DNA of 64,000 bases, taken from positions 6,323,501-6,387,500 of the forward strand of contig NC_064047.1 in the NCBI RefSeq assembly GCF_932526225.1, given 5' to 3'. This DNA is from Nematostella vectensis. Lineage: Eukaryota; Cnidaria; Anthozoa; Actiniaria; Edwardsiidae. Position numbers and translations under genes: made by a program. This document shows positions 32,763-43,243 of the stretch, one piece after another (the first letter of the stretch is position 1; each line of letters starts with the position of its first letter). The notes under the pieces were generated by a model. The model was not told the origin of the DNA and did no database searches. It worked only from the letters and a program-made list of their open reading frames with translations.

Positions 32763-33214
32763 CTCGTTTTTTTTGCCGACTAGCCCGCTAACCCTCTAAC
32801 GACGAACCCACTAGCGCCTGGCTAAATTTAGCGGAAAATTGTTACCGGGTTGTGAAGGCATGGAGCAATATTGAAGAACATACCAGAAACTGGACCAGCT
32901 TGACCAACTGGGTTTTGATATAAGTACATATTATTTTTACATGTTAATTAATTACACTTTCAAAATCATCGTAAATTTTATTGTATTACACAATTCATAT
33001 TAGCCCGCCGTACATCCCCGTATACGGCGGTCCTCTAAGAAACAAAGCAATACTTTGCGATGGCAAGCTTATCCGATAACGGTATAGTTTGATTAGCTTA
33101 TCACGTGTTTTTGTTTAGTAGCTATATATCCCAAGAATAATTGCTATTGTAATTTATAATGAGCTAAATGCAAATAATATGACTGTGTCTAATATCTAAT
33201 GTCTAAAGTTGTGT

Positions 33215-33877
33215 TTAGTTCGGGACTTCGTAGAAAACCTCCAAGTCTGAGGGTTTAAAGTAAAATATCCCCGCCAACACGTCACATCGTCCGTCTGATT
33301 GGCAGCCCTGGGGAGCAGCGTATGTTCGGGTACTTGTGAAAGAATACATATTATTTCCAGCGTCGTCGCAGATAAATATGTCATAAGCTGTCATAAATGG
33401 CATATTGATTTGTTGATCCACCCCTCAGCGGTAGCTTGGCCGGCCTGTACCCGTTCTTGTTATACAAGGTGTAAAGAAAGGCCTTTGTCTACCGGCGACG
33501 AAAACTTTGTGGGAAAATGAAATAAGTTGGAAAATATGATTCTAAGAAAACAACCCTTATGTAAGTTCCTACTTAGTTAGCATTCGTATTGCAGTTTTGC
33601 ATTTATAATTTTTTGTCTCTGATACTCAATTGTCCAAGACACGTCGCTGTACCCCCCCCGAACACGTATCGATCCGCGACGCTGACGATGACGACAATTG
33701 GCGCTTTTCCGTTACACTTCCGACGGAATATCATCGCAGCCCAGCCATCTCTTTTAGCAGAATAGTACATATCCCACCGACTTGATGGAATTTGCTGTAC
33801 TGGCCGCAGGAATCCCAAGAGATCGCGTATATATTTCGGGTCTTTACCATACCTAAGTATGAAGGACTGGCTAAGTT
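33215..33877 (-). pseudogene. Decayed TLDc cassette, unit A (distal)
   Basis: The N-terminal half (33877 to about 33630) starts after ATTTCAG and reads LLGFLRPVQQIPSSRWD, WAAMIFRRKCNGKAP and VFGGG. The donor that unit B keeps (CAAGTAAGT) reads CAATTGAGT here, so the exon has no proper 5' splice site. The C-terminal half (33488-33215) reads KAFLYTLYNKNGYRPAKLPL, then loses the family motif GPTFGGGHD and shifts frame. It resumes as DIFICDDAGNN and ends SDLEVFYEVPN. Intact TLDc relatives in this window keep GPTFGGGHDL, so this copy is probably non-functional. Confidence 0.75.
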
Positions 33878-34320
33878 CTGAAATATTCAAGGAATTTTTT
33901 TATCTCACTGTTAGGTGTTTGTCCTCTAATAGAAAAACAGCAAAAAACAAAAAAAAAAAAAAAGACACTATTGAATACAGCCCTCCCCCTATTTCAAGTC
34001 CCACACAATCAAGTCAATCTCAACTTTCACTCTTCAAGATACCATGGCGAAACGATTCAATGCAATGTCGCCAGCCATTAGTCTAAGCGCCAAATAAATT
34101 TTTCACTATTCGTTGTTATGTAATTTTTGTTTTTTGTGGTAAAAAATTATTCTGCTTTATAAAAAAAACGGAAAAATTATGAAAGCAGAGTCACCTAGTA
34201 ACACGTTTTGCATCTTGTCGATACCCTGATTATTATTTTGATAGAGAATCCAAACAATCCGTCCCTGAAAACTCTTTTCCTTTCTAATAATACCATTCAG
34301 ATTTTAAATTGTGATATTAT

Positions 34321-34773
34321 CTTTTGAAGATAAAGGACGGCAACGGTACTAAATCGAATCCGACCCACTGGGATATCACGTGCACCATAACCATGTTACT
34401 AACCCCATTTTGATTTTGCATCACATGACACTTCCGCCGGGTTACACTTGTAGCTGCCCGCCAGTACTGCGCATGCTCTATTGCTGCATCCGTTTGGTAG
34501 CTGGCACGTGAGGGATCGAGTGTAGGAACATGGCTAGGCTGACCGGCCGCGCTACGGGCGATGCAGTCAGGCCCTGCACCGAATGTCGGCCCGTGACCCC
34601 AACAGGAAAAGGTAGCAGCAGACGAAGAGGCTCTGAGGTATAATTTGGCGGCCCGTGACCCCAACAGGAAAAGGTAGCAGCAGACAAAGAGGCTCTGAGG
34701 TATAATTTGGCGGGTTTAAAACCCTCGGTGTTTAACCGAGGTTTTCGGAGTGAAAAGGAAGGACTTCTCTCTT
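34321..34773 (-). pseudogene. Decayed TLDc C-terminal exon, unit A (proximal)
   Basis: It begins after CTCCAG at 34773 with RREKSFLFT, matching the TLDc C-half, but a 10-bp excess against unit B (the CCGAAAACCTCG region near 34740) shifts the frame. A 62-bp segment is then tandemly duplicated (34589-34712), shifting it again. The remainder reads FGAGPDCIARSAAG in place of the usual FGGGHDLYI. The normal ending EVFYE is missing. Confidence 0.7.
34589..34712. repeat. 62-bp tandem duplication inside the decayed TLDc exon
   Basis: The segment beginning GCCCGTGACCCCAACAGG is present twice in unit A, differing at one position (GACGAAG against GACAAAG). Unit B lacks this duplication. As 62 is not a multiple of three, it breaks the reading frame. 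Confidence 0.92.
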
Positions 34774-34799
34774 CTGGAGCAAAGCAAAAAATATGCTAA

Positions 34800-35300
34800 T
34801 ATCATAAAAGAATATATATTTCACGAAGGAAACAATATATGACAATCAAACTCGGTAGGTGTCATGTATGTGTCAAGGGCGGTGGCAAGATATGTTCACG
34901 TAATGCGTGACGTCATCGATGACGTCACTTTAAGCAAAACTATACCGATGTCATATCTATAATCATATCGGTCTCCTAAATGAAACATTATACAACAACA
35001 AAACTTGGTATGTGTCATGTATGTGTCAAGGGGTGTGCATCAATATGGTCGTTTGATTTTTGACGTCATTAGTGACGTCACTTAAAGCAAAAATATGTTG
35101 ACCTAAAAATAATATATATATATATATTCATGAAAAAACATCCTTGTATGTGTCATGGGTGGAGTGCAATGAGATGGTCACGTGACATCATCGATGACGT
35201 CACTAAAAGTAAAACTACCCTGACGCCGAAACATCGTATGACAACTAAACTTGTGTCATTCAGATTTCACTTGTGAGGGAAGGGGGTTGACAAGTTGGTC
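34800..35300. repeat. CRE-bearing ~150-bp satellite units (unit A, first block)
   Basis: Three to four units, each with a TTGGTATGTGTCATGTATG segment, a GGTCACGTGA-like segment and a TGACGTCATCGATGACGTCA palindrome. The same family recurs at 37440-38520 and 53370-53880. A short TA repeat (35112-35127) lies between units. Confidence 0.88.
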
Positions 35301-35488
35301 GCGTGATCAAAAACAGAAATATAATGATAAGATATAATATTTCTTAAATTTTTAAGCGAAAATAAGCAAAGATTTTGTCGTTTGAAGCTCCGCTTTTAGG
35401 TATTGTCTAAATCTATATATTGCGCTACTTATATTCCCTAACCTGTTGGTGTATCCACCAAAAACATTCTCCCCCACGCGGACGATGG

Positions 35489-35802
35489 TCACAGTGGGAC
35501 CTTTGTTACCACAGTGCCTATATAGTCATATCCTGACCAGCTTTGCTTGCTTGCACGATAACTCTTTGCGGACCATCCGCCATGTGTCCCCTGACACACA
35601 GCTCCGCCATGTTGATCTATTTGTAACCTCACAAGACAAGGATGCGTGTTGCAGTCCTGTGTCTCCCCAACCTTCCCCTGACAGGCAGCTCTGCCATGCT
35701 GGGGGGCTGGGTTCGAGCATGATCTGAGTCGGGTCCTGGTGCCACCAGAGCAAGAGGCACTACAGAAGGTCCATGACGACCAAGGAGACCACGCCCCGCT
35801 CA
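35489..35802 (-). pseudogene. TSP1 plus TLDc N-half exon with stop and frameshift, unit A
   Basis: It starts after TTTCAG at 35802 with a clear TSP1 module: GAWSPWSSWTFCSASCSGG, RTRLRSC, ACQGKVGETQDC and HPCL. TLDc N-half sequence then follows with no visible intron (STWRSCVSGDTWRMV, GPTVTIVRVGENVFGGYT). Against unit B, a one-base deletion near 35632 shifts the frame between the two parts, and a Trp codon has become TGA at 35528-35526. The exon would end at a GTTAGG donor. Unit B keeps this frame open. Confidence 0.8.
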
Positions 35803-36548
35803 CTGAAACGAGGCAACAAACTAAATCTGCAGCGACTTATGCAATACCTATTTTCAGGTCGTCTCCAGTGAATTAAAGCTTATGAATTTTCACAAAGGCG
35901 GATCCAGGAGATCCAAGGGGGGGGGGGGGAGGGGCAAAGCAAGGGTTTCAAGAAAGGAGGTGTGGTCGATTTATTGTTCTTCCGTGGATTTCCTCATGTT
36001 TCTTGTCTGAAAAAAGGGGCATATCAAACATATTCCCCACGGATAGTGTCCTTCGTATGCATTGCCTTATATGGGCATTGATGCCCATATTTAGAAGAGC
36101 TAAAGTTTTCCCGCTCCCTGATCTCCAGAAAACATGGTGAAAAATGCTGATTCCTGTCAATTTGAGACTCGAGGCAAAAATGTGTCAAAAAAAACTTTAT
36201 CGCTTGGTCAAATCTTTATCACACAAGCCTTGAAAAGCCCTTAGACCCAGGCCTCCAAGAGATTGGCCGAGCGAGTTTTAAGGTCACCCAAATATTGATA
36301 TGCAGGGCCCGCTCGTCCCAGGCCCCTAGATCCGCCCCTTTCATATACATTTGAGCAAAGTCTCATTTAAGGACATCCATCATTCATTTGGAGCTTTAAA
36401 AATCCTCCACACGTGTCCAAATTACACAACCAGAGTCCGATGGTGTCTGGTCGCCTATGATCAGACTCTGATCGTTGAACACACAATATAGCGCAATGGA
36501 CCTCTTATGTGAATTCATTGCACCAGAGCAATGTATGGGCTGCCTGTG

Positions 36549-37135
36549 TCATCTAGATGACCGGAGGCTGGTTTTGCCCGCGAGAACGCGAAAGAGAACA
36601 GAGACGCGATACGGATAAATGAAGTAATAGAAACAAACAGGAAGAAAGCTCTGCTGGCAGGGTAGGGTCAAAAAGGGCAAGGTTTCGTGGTTAACGCCTT
36701 CTCCGCTGATCTTGTTATACTCAACCGGACAAGGATTCGTGTTACACACCCTGTCCATGTTGTTATACTCAACCGGACAAGGATTCGTGTTACACACCCT
36801 CTCCATCTTGTTATACTCATCCGGGCAAGGATTCGTGTTACACACCCTCTCCATCTTGTTATACTCAACCGGACAAGGATTCGTGTTACACACCCTGTCC
36901 ATGTTGTTATACTCACCCGGGCAAGGACTTGTGTTACACACCCTCTCCATGTTGTTATACTCACCCGGACAAGGATTTGTGTTACACACCCTCTCCATCT
37001 TGTCATCTCCCCGACACACTGATCCGTCTAGCCTTCCTTCAGGGTCCAAGCACTTCTTGGAGCGGGACTGGATCCTACCAGGACACGTGACATTACACGG
37101 GTACCAAGGAGACCAGGTTGTCCATTTGCTTTGCA
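36549..37135 (-). CDS. TSP1 exon with a repeated splice donor, unit A
   Basis: It starts at 37135 after CATCCATAG and reads KWTTWSPWYPCNVTC, SRSKKCLDPEGR, SVCRGDDKMERVC and NTNPCPG. Splicing at the first donor (CCGG-GTGAGT, exon end 36965) gives a 171-bp phase-1 exon, the same size as the third TSP1 exon of the intact gene at 44552-44722. Reading on instead enters five further 48-bp repeats of the exon end and then unique sequence to a stop at 36549. No transmembrane or signal-peptide exon is found upstream in unit A. The gene is therefore probably incomplete, although this module itself has no lesion. Confidence 0.6.
36700..37010 (-). repeat. 48-bp array of TSP1 exon end plus donor, unit A
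   Basis: Six units, each encoding 16 residues of the form RVCNTNPCPGEYNNMD and each containing the position of the original 5' splice site. In the first two units the donor is intact (CCGGGTGAGT). In the others it is changed (CCGGTTGAGT or CCGGATGAGT). All units keep the reading frame. Confidence 0.9.
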
Positions 37136-37439
37136 CTATGGATGAAAAGAGTAAGATCCCAAAGATTTCCACTAGCGCATATGTTTTCTACACTACCGTG
37201 TCCGTACCGAGTTAAAGTCTCTTGATTTGAATTGCGAGACGCGTGGTTTTGTAGGCCTATGAAGCCCGAATTCGCTTGCATCACGTCTCAATTATGCTCT
37301 TTATAGCGGAGCTCCCTTGCGGCGCCCCGTGAGCGGAGCCCCATACCTAAGAAATAGTAGTATACTAGAAAAATATGGTATTAAATATTGGTAACCATCG
37401 ATTTGATTTTTCGTGACGCGGTGTACGTCCGTCCGTCCG

Positions 37440-38520
37440 GCCCCAAAAACATGTGTCCTAAAAAAGTATCGTATGACAACCAAACTTGGCAGGTGTCATG
37501 TATGTGTCAAGGGAGCTGTGCAAAACTTTGACGTCAATAGAAGCAAAAATATGCTGACGCCATCAAAAGAAAAAAAAATATTTATATTTCACGAACGAAA
37601 CATCGTATGCCAACCAAACTCGGTATGTGTCATGTAGGTGTCAAGGAGAATGCAACAATATGGTCAGGAGTTGTGTGACATTGTCGATGACGTCACCTAA
37701 AGCAAAAAACTTGATTAAAATAAAAAAAAACATTAATATCTCTTGAAAGAAACATTGTTTCTCCACCAAACTTGGCAGGTGTCATGTTTGTGTCAAGAGG
37801 GCGCAATAAAGTCACGGGGGCTTTTGACGTCATCGATGACATAAATAAAGTAAAACTATTCCGATCAAAAATATCCATGTCTCATGAATGAAACATCAAA
37901 TGACAACCAATCTTGGTATGTGTCATAAAGGTGTCAAGGGGGGTGCACCAATATGGTCACGTGATTGTGACTTTATCAATGACGTCACTAGAAGCAAAAA
38001 TATGCTGACGTCATCAAAATGAAAAACTATATTTCATTAAAGAAACATCGTTTGACAACCAAAATCGGTAGTTGTCATGATGGTGTCAAGGGGGGTGCTT
38101 CAATATGGTCACGTGATTGTGACGTCATCAATTACGTCAATAGAAGCAGAATATGCTGACGTCATCAAATATAAAACATTCATATGATGGCGATGGGGTC
38201 ACTTTAAGCAAAACTATCCCGATGTCATATCTATGTTTAAATCTCCTAAGCAAAACATCATATGACAACCAAACTTGGTATGTGTCATGGGATGCGCAAC
38301 AATATGTTCGTGTGATTTTTGACGTCATCAATGACGTCACTTAAAGCAAAAATTTGCTGACGTCGACAAAATAGAAAATATATATTTCACGAAAGAAACA
38401 TCGTACGACAACCAGACTTGGTAGGTGTCATGTATGTTTCAAGTGGGGTGCAATGAGATGGTCACGTGACCTCATCAATGAGGTCACTAAAAGTAGAACT
38501 GGAAATATAATAATAATATT
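37440..38520. repeat. CRE-bearing satellite block, unit A only
   Basis: About seven ~150-bp units of the same family as 34800-35300, with the shared AACATCGTATGACAACCAAA and TGACGTCATCAATGACGTCA segments. Unit B has no counterpart here; its corresponding place holds exons and pentanucleotide arrays. Confidence 0.88.
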
Positions 38521-38577
38521 TAATATTTCTTAAAGCGAAAATATTAGGTGAAAAGATTTGGTCGTTTTGAGCCCTGT

Positions 38578-38690
38578 ACAGGACCCGAAATAATCCCAGG
38601 ACCCGAAACGATCCCAGGACCCGAAATGATCCCCAAAAGTCCCCCAACTGATCCCGGGACCCGAAACGATCCCCAGGAGTCCCCGAAATT
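38578..38690. repeat. GATCCCAGGACCCGAAA tandem repeat
   Basis: About five copies of a roughly 20-bp unit in unit A. No counterpart was seen in unit B. Confidence 0.85.
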
Positions 38691-39074
38691 CCCCAAGGAA
38701 TTGCGGTAATGGACAAAGGGAAAGCAGAAGAAAGCACTTCCAATTCTTAAAGCATAATTAAGGGTTGACATCAAGTCGTTTGTAAAAGGCTTCGAGGGTT
38801 TTTTTAACAAACAAAGTTTCCGCGCCGCTAAGAGAGACCGAATCAAGTACATTTCACTTTCCAGGCCGTAGCGAACTGTATACATTGTTTGCCATCGTGC
38901 TAAACAAAACAAAACGTTCATTCTAAATAACAAATATTTATATACGTTAAACGTTATTGCTTTTTCCGTATGTAAATGCAGCATTTTGAGTTTTGGGAGT
39001 TATAACATAAAAGGGCTCCGTGTGCCGCCTTGTACGTGGAGGATAAATAACTTTAACTTTTTTAGCAGTGGTCC

Positions 39075-39190
39075 TCTACTGTTGGGGGTTCCTGTGTGTC
39101 CTCTGTTGGGGTTCCTGTATGTCCTCTGTTTGGGGTTTCTGTGTGTCCTCTGTTGGGGTTCCTGTGTGTCCTCTTTTGGGGTTCCTCCGT
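39075..39190. repeat. TGTGTCCTCTGTTGGGGTTCC tandem repeat, unit A
   Basis: About five units of roughly 29 bp in unit A, and about three at 57655-57735 in unit B. The copy number changed after the duplication. Confidence 0.8.
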
Positions 39191-40059
39191 GCTCCTTTCT
39201 AGGTGGCCACATGGCTAAGCCATGATGCATAGTCCTAATTGTATTGAGGATTTTTATTACAAAACCTGTGAAAATCCCCAAAACTGTTCTTAACTCTGGT
39301 TTACTTGCTTACAGAAAAAGTCCCTCTATCTGCCCGCCGCTATTGGTCAACTGGTTTACTTAGGCCCAAATTAAAAGAAAAACTACCAGCTCCCTTAAAA
39401 TTATGATTACAGTTTTATTGAAAGACGATAAAAAAAATCTTCATCAAGATCAAAGGTGTAACAATTTCGAGTCTCTAAAAAAAAGATTAGATTAGACTAT
39501 ACATTGGCTATATGTCGCCTAATGATGAACCATGTCAGTGCTGGTCAGCGGGTTGTCGTCGACGATGAGAAATACGACACTCTATAACTATACATTGATA
39601 TATGCTTATTCAAAATAATAGTTCATCCACACATGCAGTTTAAAGTAATAAAAAGACTCAATTTCCAAAGACTACTTTTCGCTTAAGAAATAATCTCGCG
39701 CTTATTAAACACAAAGTGTACGAAAATTAAGTAAGCGAGCGGGAGGTGCGAGATGGTGTGCGATAATCCCGGTCTACAGAAGCTCTGTTATGAACCAGCC
39801 ATAGAAACATGTCCGTAAGCACTTGAGAGGGACCTGTGATAAGGGCGTGGACAATCCCGGATAATAAGCTTCTGTATTTTTAAAGTCTTCTAGTGATTTC
39901 TAACGTGAATTTTAACGTGTATTCTGATAGGCCAGGGGGCCGTGTGTTAATGAAAAACGATGAACGTCCAAACGCTATATGTGTTGGTTTTCCAAGAAAT
40001 CTTTATCAAACTCTGGCCCTTTCAAAGATTTTGTCTCTTAAAGTTTAATTATTAAAAGT

Positions 40060-42599
40060 TTAGAAGACTTCGTAGAAAACCTCGATATCACTAAGATAAA
40101 AGCTAGTGCTTCCAGCCAGTACATCGCAGCTATCAGACGTACACCACCTGGGTCGATCGTAGGTGTGTGAACTATAAGAGTTGGTGTTTCTATCTGGATA
40201 GTTAGTAATATACAAGTCATGACCTCCTCCAAATGTGGGTCCGTAGCCGTAGTTATCATAGATGGCATGTCCATGAGGTGAGTATCTGAGTGGCAGCTTT
40301 GCAGGTTTGTATCCGAACGTGTTGTAAATAGTGAACATGAAGGACTTGCTTGATGACTTCCAGCAATTACAGCCTAAACAAAGCAAAACCTTGACATCTT
40401 ACATTGTGTGACCCGAGTTAAAGATGCATTCCACAACCCACGTCTAAGGGGCGGATCTAGCTTTTCGTTAAAGGGGGGCTTCGGCTTAGTGACAAAGGGG
40501 GAAGGGGGTATTTTTTTTGTTACATATGCCTTTCTGGCAGCTCAAAAGGGTGTTTAAGCCCCCTAAACCCTGCTCCTAGATCCGCTCCCCTTCCTCTTTT
40601 AAGGGCACTGACTCCCCAATTACTGAAGAGAAGACAATAGGCCATTCCAGCTATAAGTTTGCGCGCGCATAACCATAGAAACCTACCACAACTACCAGAA
40701 TGCAGCGCGCGCTTTTTTAAGTTTACATCAAACGAAACGCGCGCTGCATGCTGGTAGTTGAGTTAGGTTCCCATGGTGAGTGCGCGCGCATGCTTATAGC
40801 TGGAAAGGCCTATTCAGGAAGTTTTGATGCACGCATGGAAGCATTTTATCACTCTGGTTGGTATGAGCAGTCAGCCAGGAGCGGGATAAGCGCGCAACCC
40901 TCTTGGCGGTCAAAAAGTGGGTCATTTCTTATAAAGGAATCTTCAAATACTAGGCTTTTTCCATATGATGACTGCGCACCTTCCCTCAGCCAATCCTGGG
41001 TACGCTCCTGATAAGCATAGGCGCATATGTTATATGAATTTCATCAGTGCACCGCCCTTGGTGATATTAAAGGTTTTAGATGTTTTTGAGTAAATGTTGA
41101 ACTAAACATCTCCATGAGCGTGGAAATATCTCTTGACATTTTAGACGTAGGCCAATGGCACTAAGACGAGACAACTGGTTACCGCTAACAGTTGATTTAA
41201 AACTTAAGGTAATTCGTAAGTTCTACAACCCAGATTTTTTTTAATCTTGGCATAAACAATATTGAAGTTAAGGGCTTTCAAAAAATGTAATAAAAAAATG
41301 GGGGTACCGAACTCGTTTTCACAACAGAGGGGCGTAGATTTGACGCGTTTTTACTGATCGTGCGAGGAAAAATCCCAACCAGGGGCTCATAAGTAGGGGC
41401 AATCAACTTCCCCATGTTCTGGTACTATATAGGTGTCACGGCGTTTCCTAGGATCAGGCTATTTTTAGACGCGCGGATTAGCCAACCAGATGCGACCTTT
41501 GTGTTGACGTTTTGGCTGAGCTCAACTGCACGCGCAGTCTCACAAAAAGCTATGTTCTCTATTTGGTACTTTGACTTTTGTTGCTCTCTTCTTTAATATG
41601 AATTCAATCCTACCTACGACTTTGAATTCTAGCTTGAAATTCCTTTTTGGTAAACGAACAAAACCAACAGATGATGGATAAAAAATATTCTTCCTAACTG
41701 CCATTTGCGCGTGCAGCCTCACGTCACTCGCGCGCGACCGACGCCAACGTAACTGATTGGCCCATTCGTGGGCGCGCGTCTCAAAATAGCCTGATCCTCG
41801 GAAACGCCGTGACGATTATATAGTACAGATGCTTGCCCCTACTTATGAGCCCCTGTCCCAACTTTTAGTTTTCGAAAAAAGTGCCTATAGTCTTTAGAAA
41901 ATAAAGTTCTGTTTGTCGAGCTACCAAAATCCGATCTCAACAAATCACATTTAAGAGATCGCACTGAAAGACACTGTTTTCGCCACTATTTATACGGTAA
42001 AAAGCGCCATTTTGAAGTATTTAACGGCTTTTAAGAGAAAATAAACAAACTTTTACAACCCAACTTTTTTTCTTCTTTCAGTATATCATTTTTTCCGTAT
42101 ATATTTAAATATTTGAGCAAATAAAAAATGGGGGTAACCGACTTCATTTTTCTGTCAAAGCGATTTTAAGTAGAAAAAGCGCGCCTTTTGCTGTGTTTTC
42201 TTGTACAACTGTGGCGCGCGCGCACTTAATACCGGAAAATTCGAACAAACAGCGCGCGCCACTATGCGCAGAAGGGGTGCGCAGTGCAATTCAAGGGAAT
42301 TACCTTAACAGTTTGACACTGATCGGCAATGACCATTGTAACAAATACGCCTATTTTACCTGTCCAAGACTGGTCCGTGTAACCGCCAAAGATGTAGCTG
42401 CTCGTTTTCACTATGGTGACGGTTGGTCCCATGTTGTTGCAATAGCTGTGGAACGTGCTGGCAGCCCATCCATGTGAACCGGCTCTATAGCAAAGTCTCC
42501 AGGTACTAGAGGGACTCTGCTGCACTGGCCTTAGTTGGTTGTATAGCCAGTAGGTGTCGCCTCTACTTTCGGTTAAGATGGATGAGGATGTAAGACCTC
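40060..42599 (-). CDS. Second TLDc cassette, unit A (two exons, no own start)
   Basis: Exon 42599-42360 (240 bp, phase 1 to phase 1) reads LTSSSILTESRGDTYWLYNQ, WRLCYRAGSHGWAAS, GPTVTIVKTSS and FGGYTDQSW. Exon 40373-40060 reads SFMFTIYNTFGYKPAKLPLR, YGPTFGGGHDLYI and SDIEVFYEVF, then stop. Together they form a complete TLDc-type domain. The Cys residues (CWK, CNN, CTSDSC) fit an extracellular, disulphide-bearing version. No initiator, signal peptide or TSP1 exon lies between it and the stop of the gene upstream (43244). Its entry phase matches the exit phase of the upstream TSP1 exons, so it may be an alternative 3' end of that gene, or the stranded end of a lost gene. Its 2-kb intron holds two inverted-repeat elements. 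Confidence 0.75.
40440..40600 (+). repeat. Dispersed G-rich repeat (relatives at 27785 and 61895)
   Basis: GGGGCGGATCTAGCTTTTCG, then GACAAAGGGGGAAGGGGG, then TTTTTTTTGTTACATATGCC and ending ATCCGCTCCCC. A relative in the VWA gene intron (27785-27900) shares the AGCTTTTTCGCTAAA and TTTTTTTTGTTACACATG parts. 61895-62035 is the unit B counterpart. Confidence 0.65.
40640..40810. mobile_element. Inverted-repeat element, 171 bp
   Basis: Ends GGCCATTCCAGCTATAAG and CTTATAGCTGGAAAGGCC, with long GCGCGC-containing inner arms and an inner pair around CTACCAGAATGCAGCGCGCG and CGCGCTGCATGCTGGTAG. Unit B lacks it at the matching place (around 62030), so it inserted in A after the duplication or was lost from B. 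Confidence 0.8.
41380..41855. mobile_element. hAT-like MITE with target-site duplication
   Basis: The left end CAGGGGCTCATAAGTAGGGG is complemented by CCCCTACTTATGAGCCCCTG at the right end, with inner arms matching for more than 80 bp. TCCCAAC flanks it directly on both sides (41373-41379 and 41856-41862), a 7-bp match compatible with an 8-bp hAT duplication that has changed at one end. The CAGGGG start also fits hAT termini. No transposase is present. Confidence 0.85.
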
Positions 42600-43243
42600 C
42601 TGCAAGATGTCGAGAAATGGGTTTGTTTCTTAGCCTAGATCATTGTATTGATCATTGTATAGCCTAGATCATTGAAGCGTCACAAGAGTATAAAATAACC
42701 ACATAAGTATAATGCTAATTTTAAGTTTTTAAGGGTTTTAGATACATAAGAAAAATACACATAAAAGAAAAAAATTGCATCAAATGGATTGCACGAAAAC
42801 TAGATTGTGGCCAACGCTGTATACGTAATGGATTCCGGGTCGCAGATATAATATGCTCATCTCAGATACATAAGAAAAATACATATAAAAGCGAGAAATT
42901 GCATCAAATGGATTGCACGAATCGTCAATGCAAAAGCCTTTTTTTCGGTTGAAGGGTGTTTAGGGAGTCAATTCAAGGCCTTATAACGCCGCCACTGGGG
43001 ACACGCCCCACCCCATATTCTTAAAACTTAAAACACCCCATATTCTTAAAACATAATCTTAAAACGTGGCTGTGCCCCCAATATTTCTCAATGTTTCTGT
43101 ATCGTGTTCCCCTAATTATTCTAGCCTTCTACTAGTTCTGTCCTTACATAACCTTAAATAAGATAACCCCAATAAGAGCTAGCAGGCTATCGTGCAGTTG
43201 CTCATTTGTCAGTGTTTATGAGTAATTTTTTTATTTTTTATTT

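Noticed and set aside
32329..32791. Long open frames on both strands across the 21-bp repeat (and 50748-51416)
   Set aside because: They follow from a repeat period divisible by three. There is no initiator context, splice support or non-repeat domain.
36687..37215. Plus-strand open frames across the 48-bp array (and 55426-56160)
   Set aside because: They are antisense shadows of the TSP1 exon-end repeat; the sense strand carries the recognisable CNTNPCPG coding pattern.
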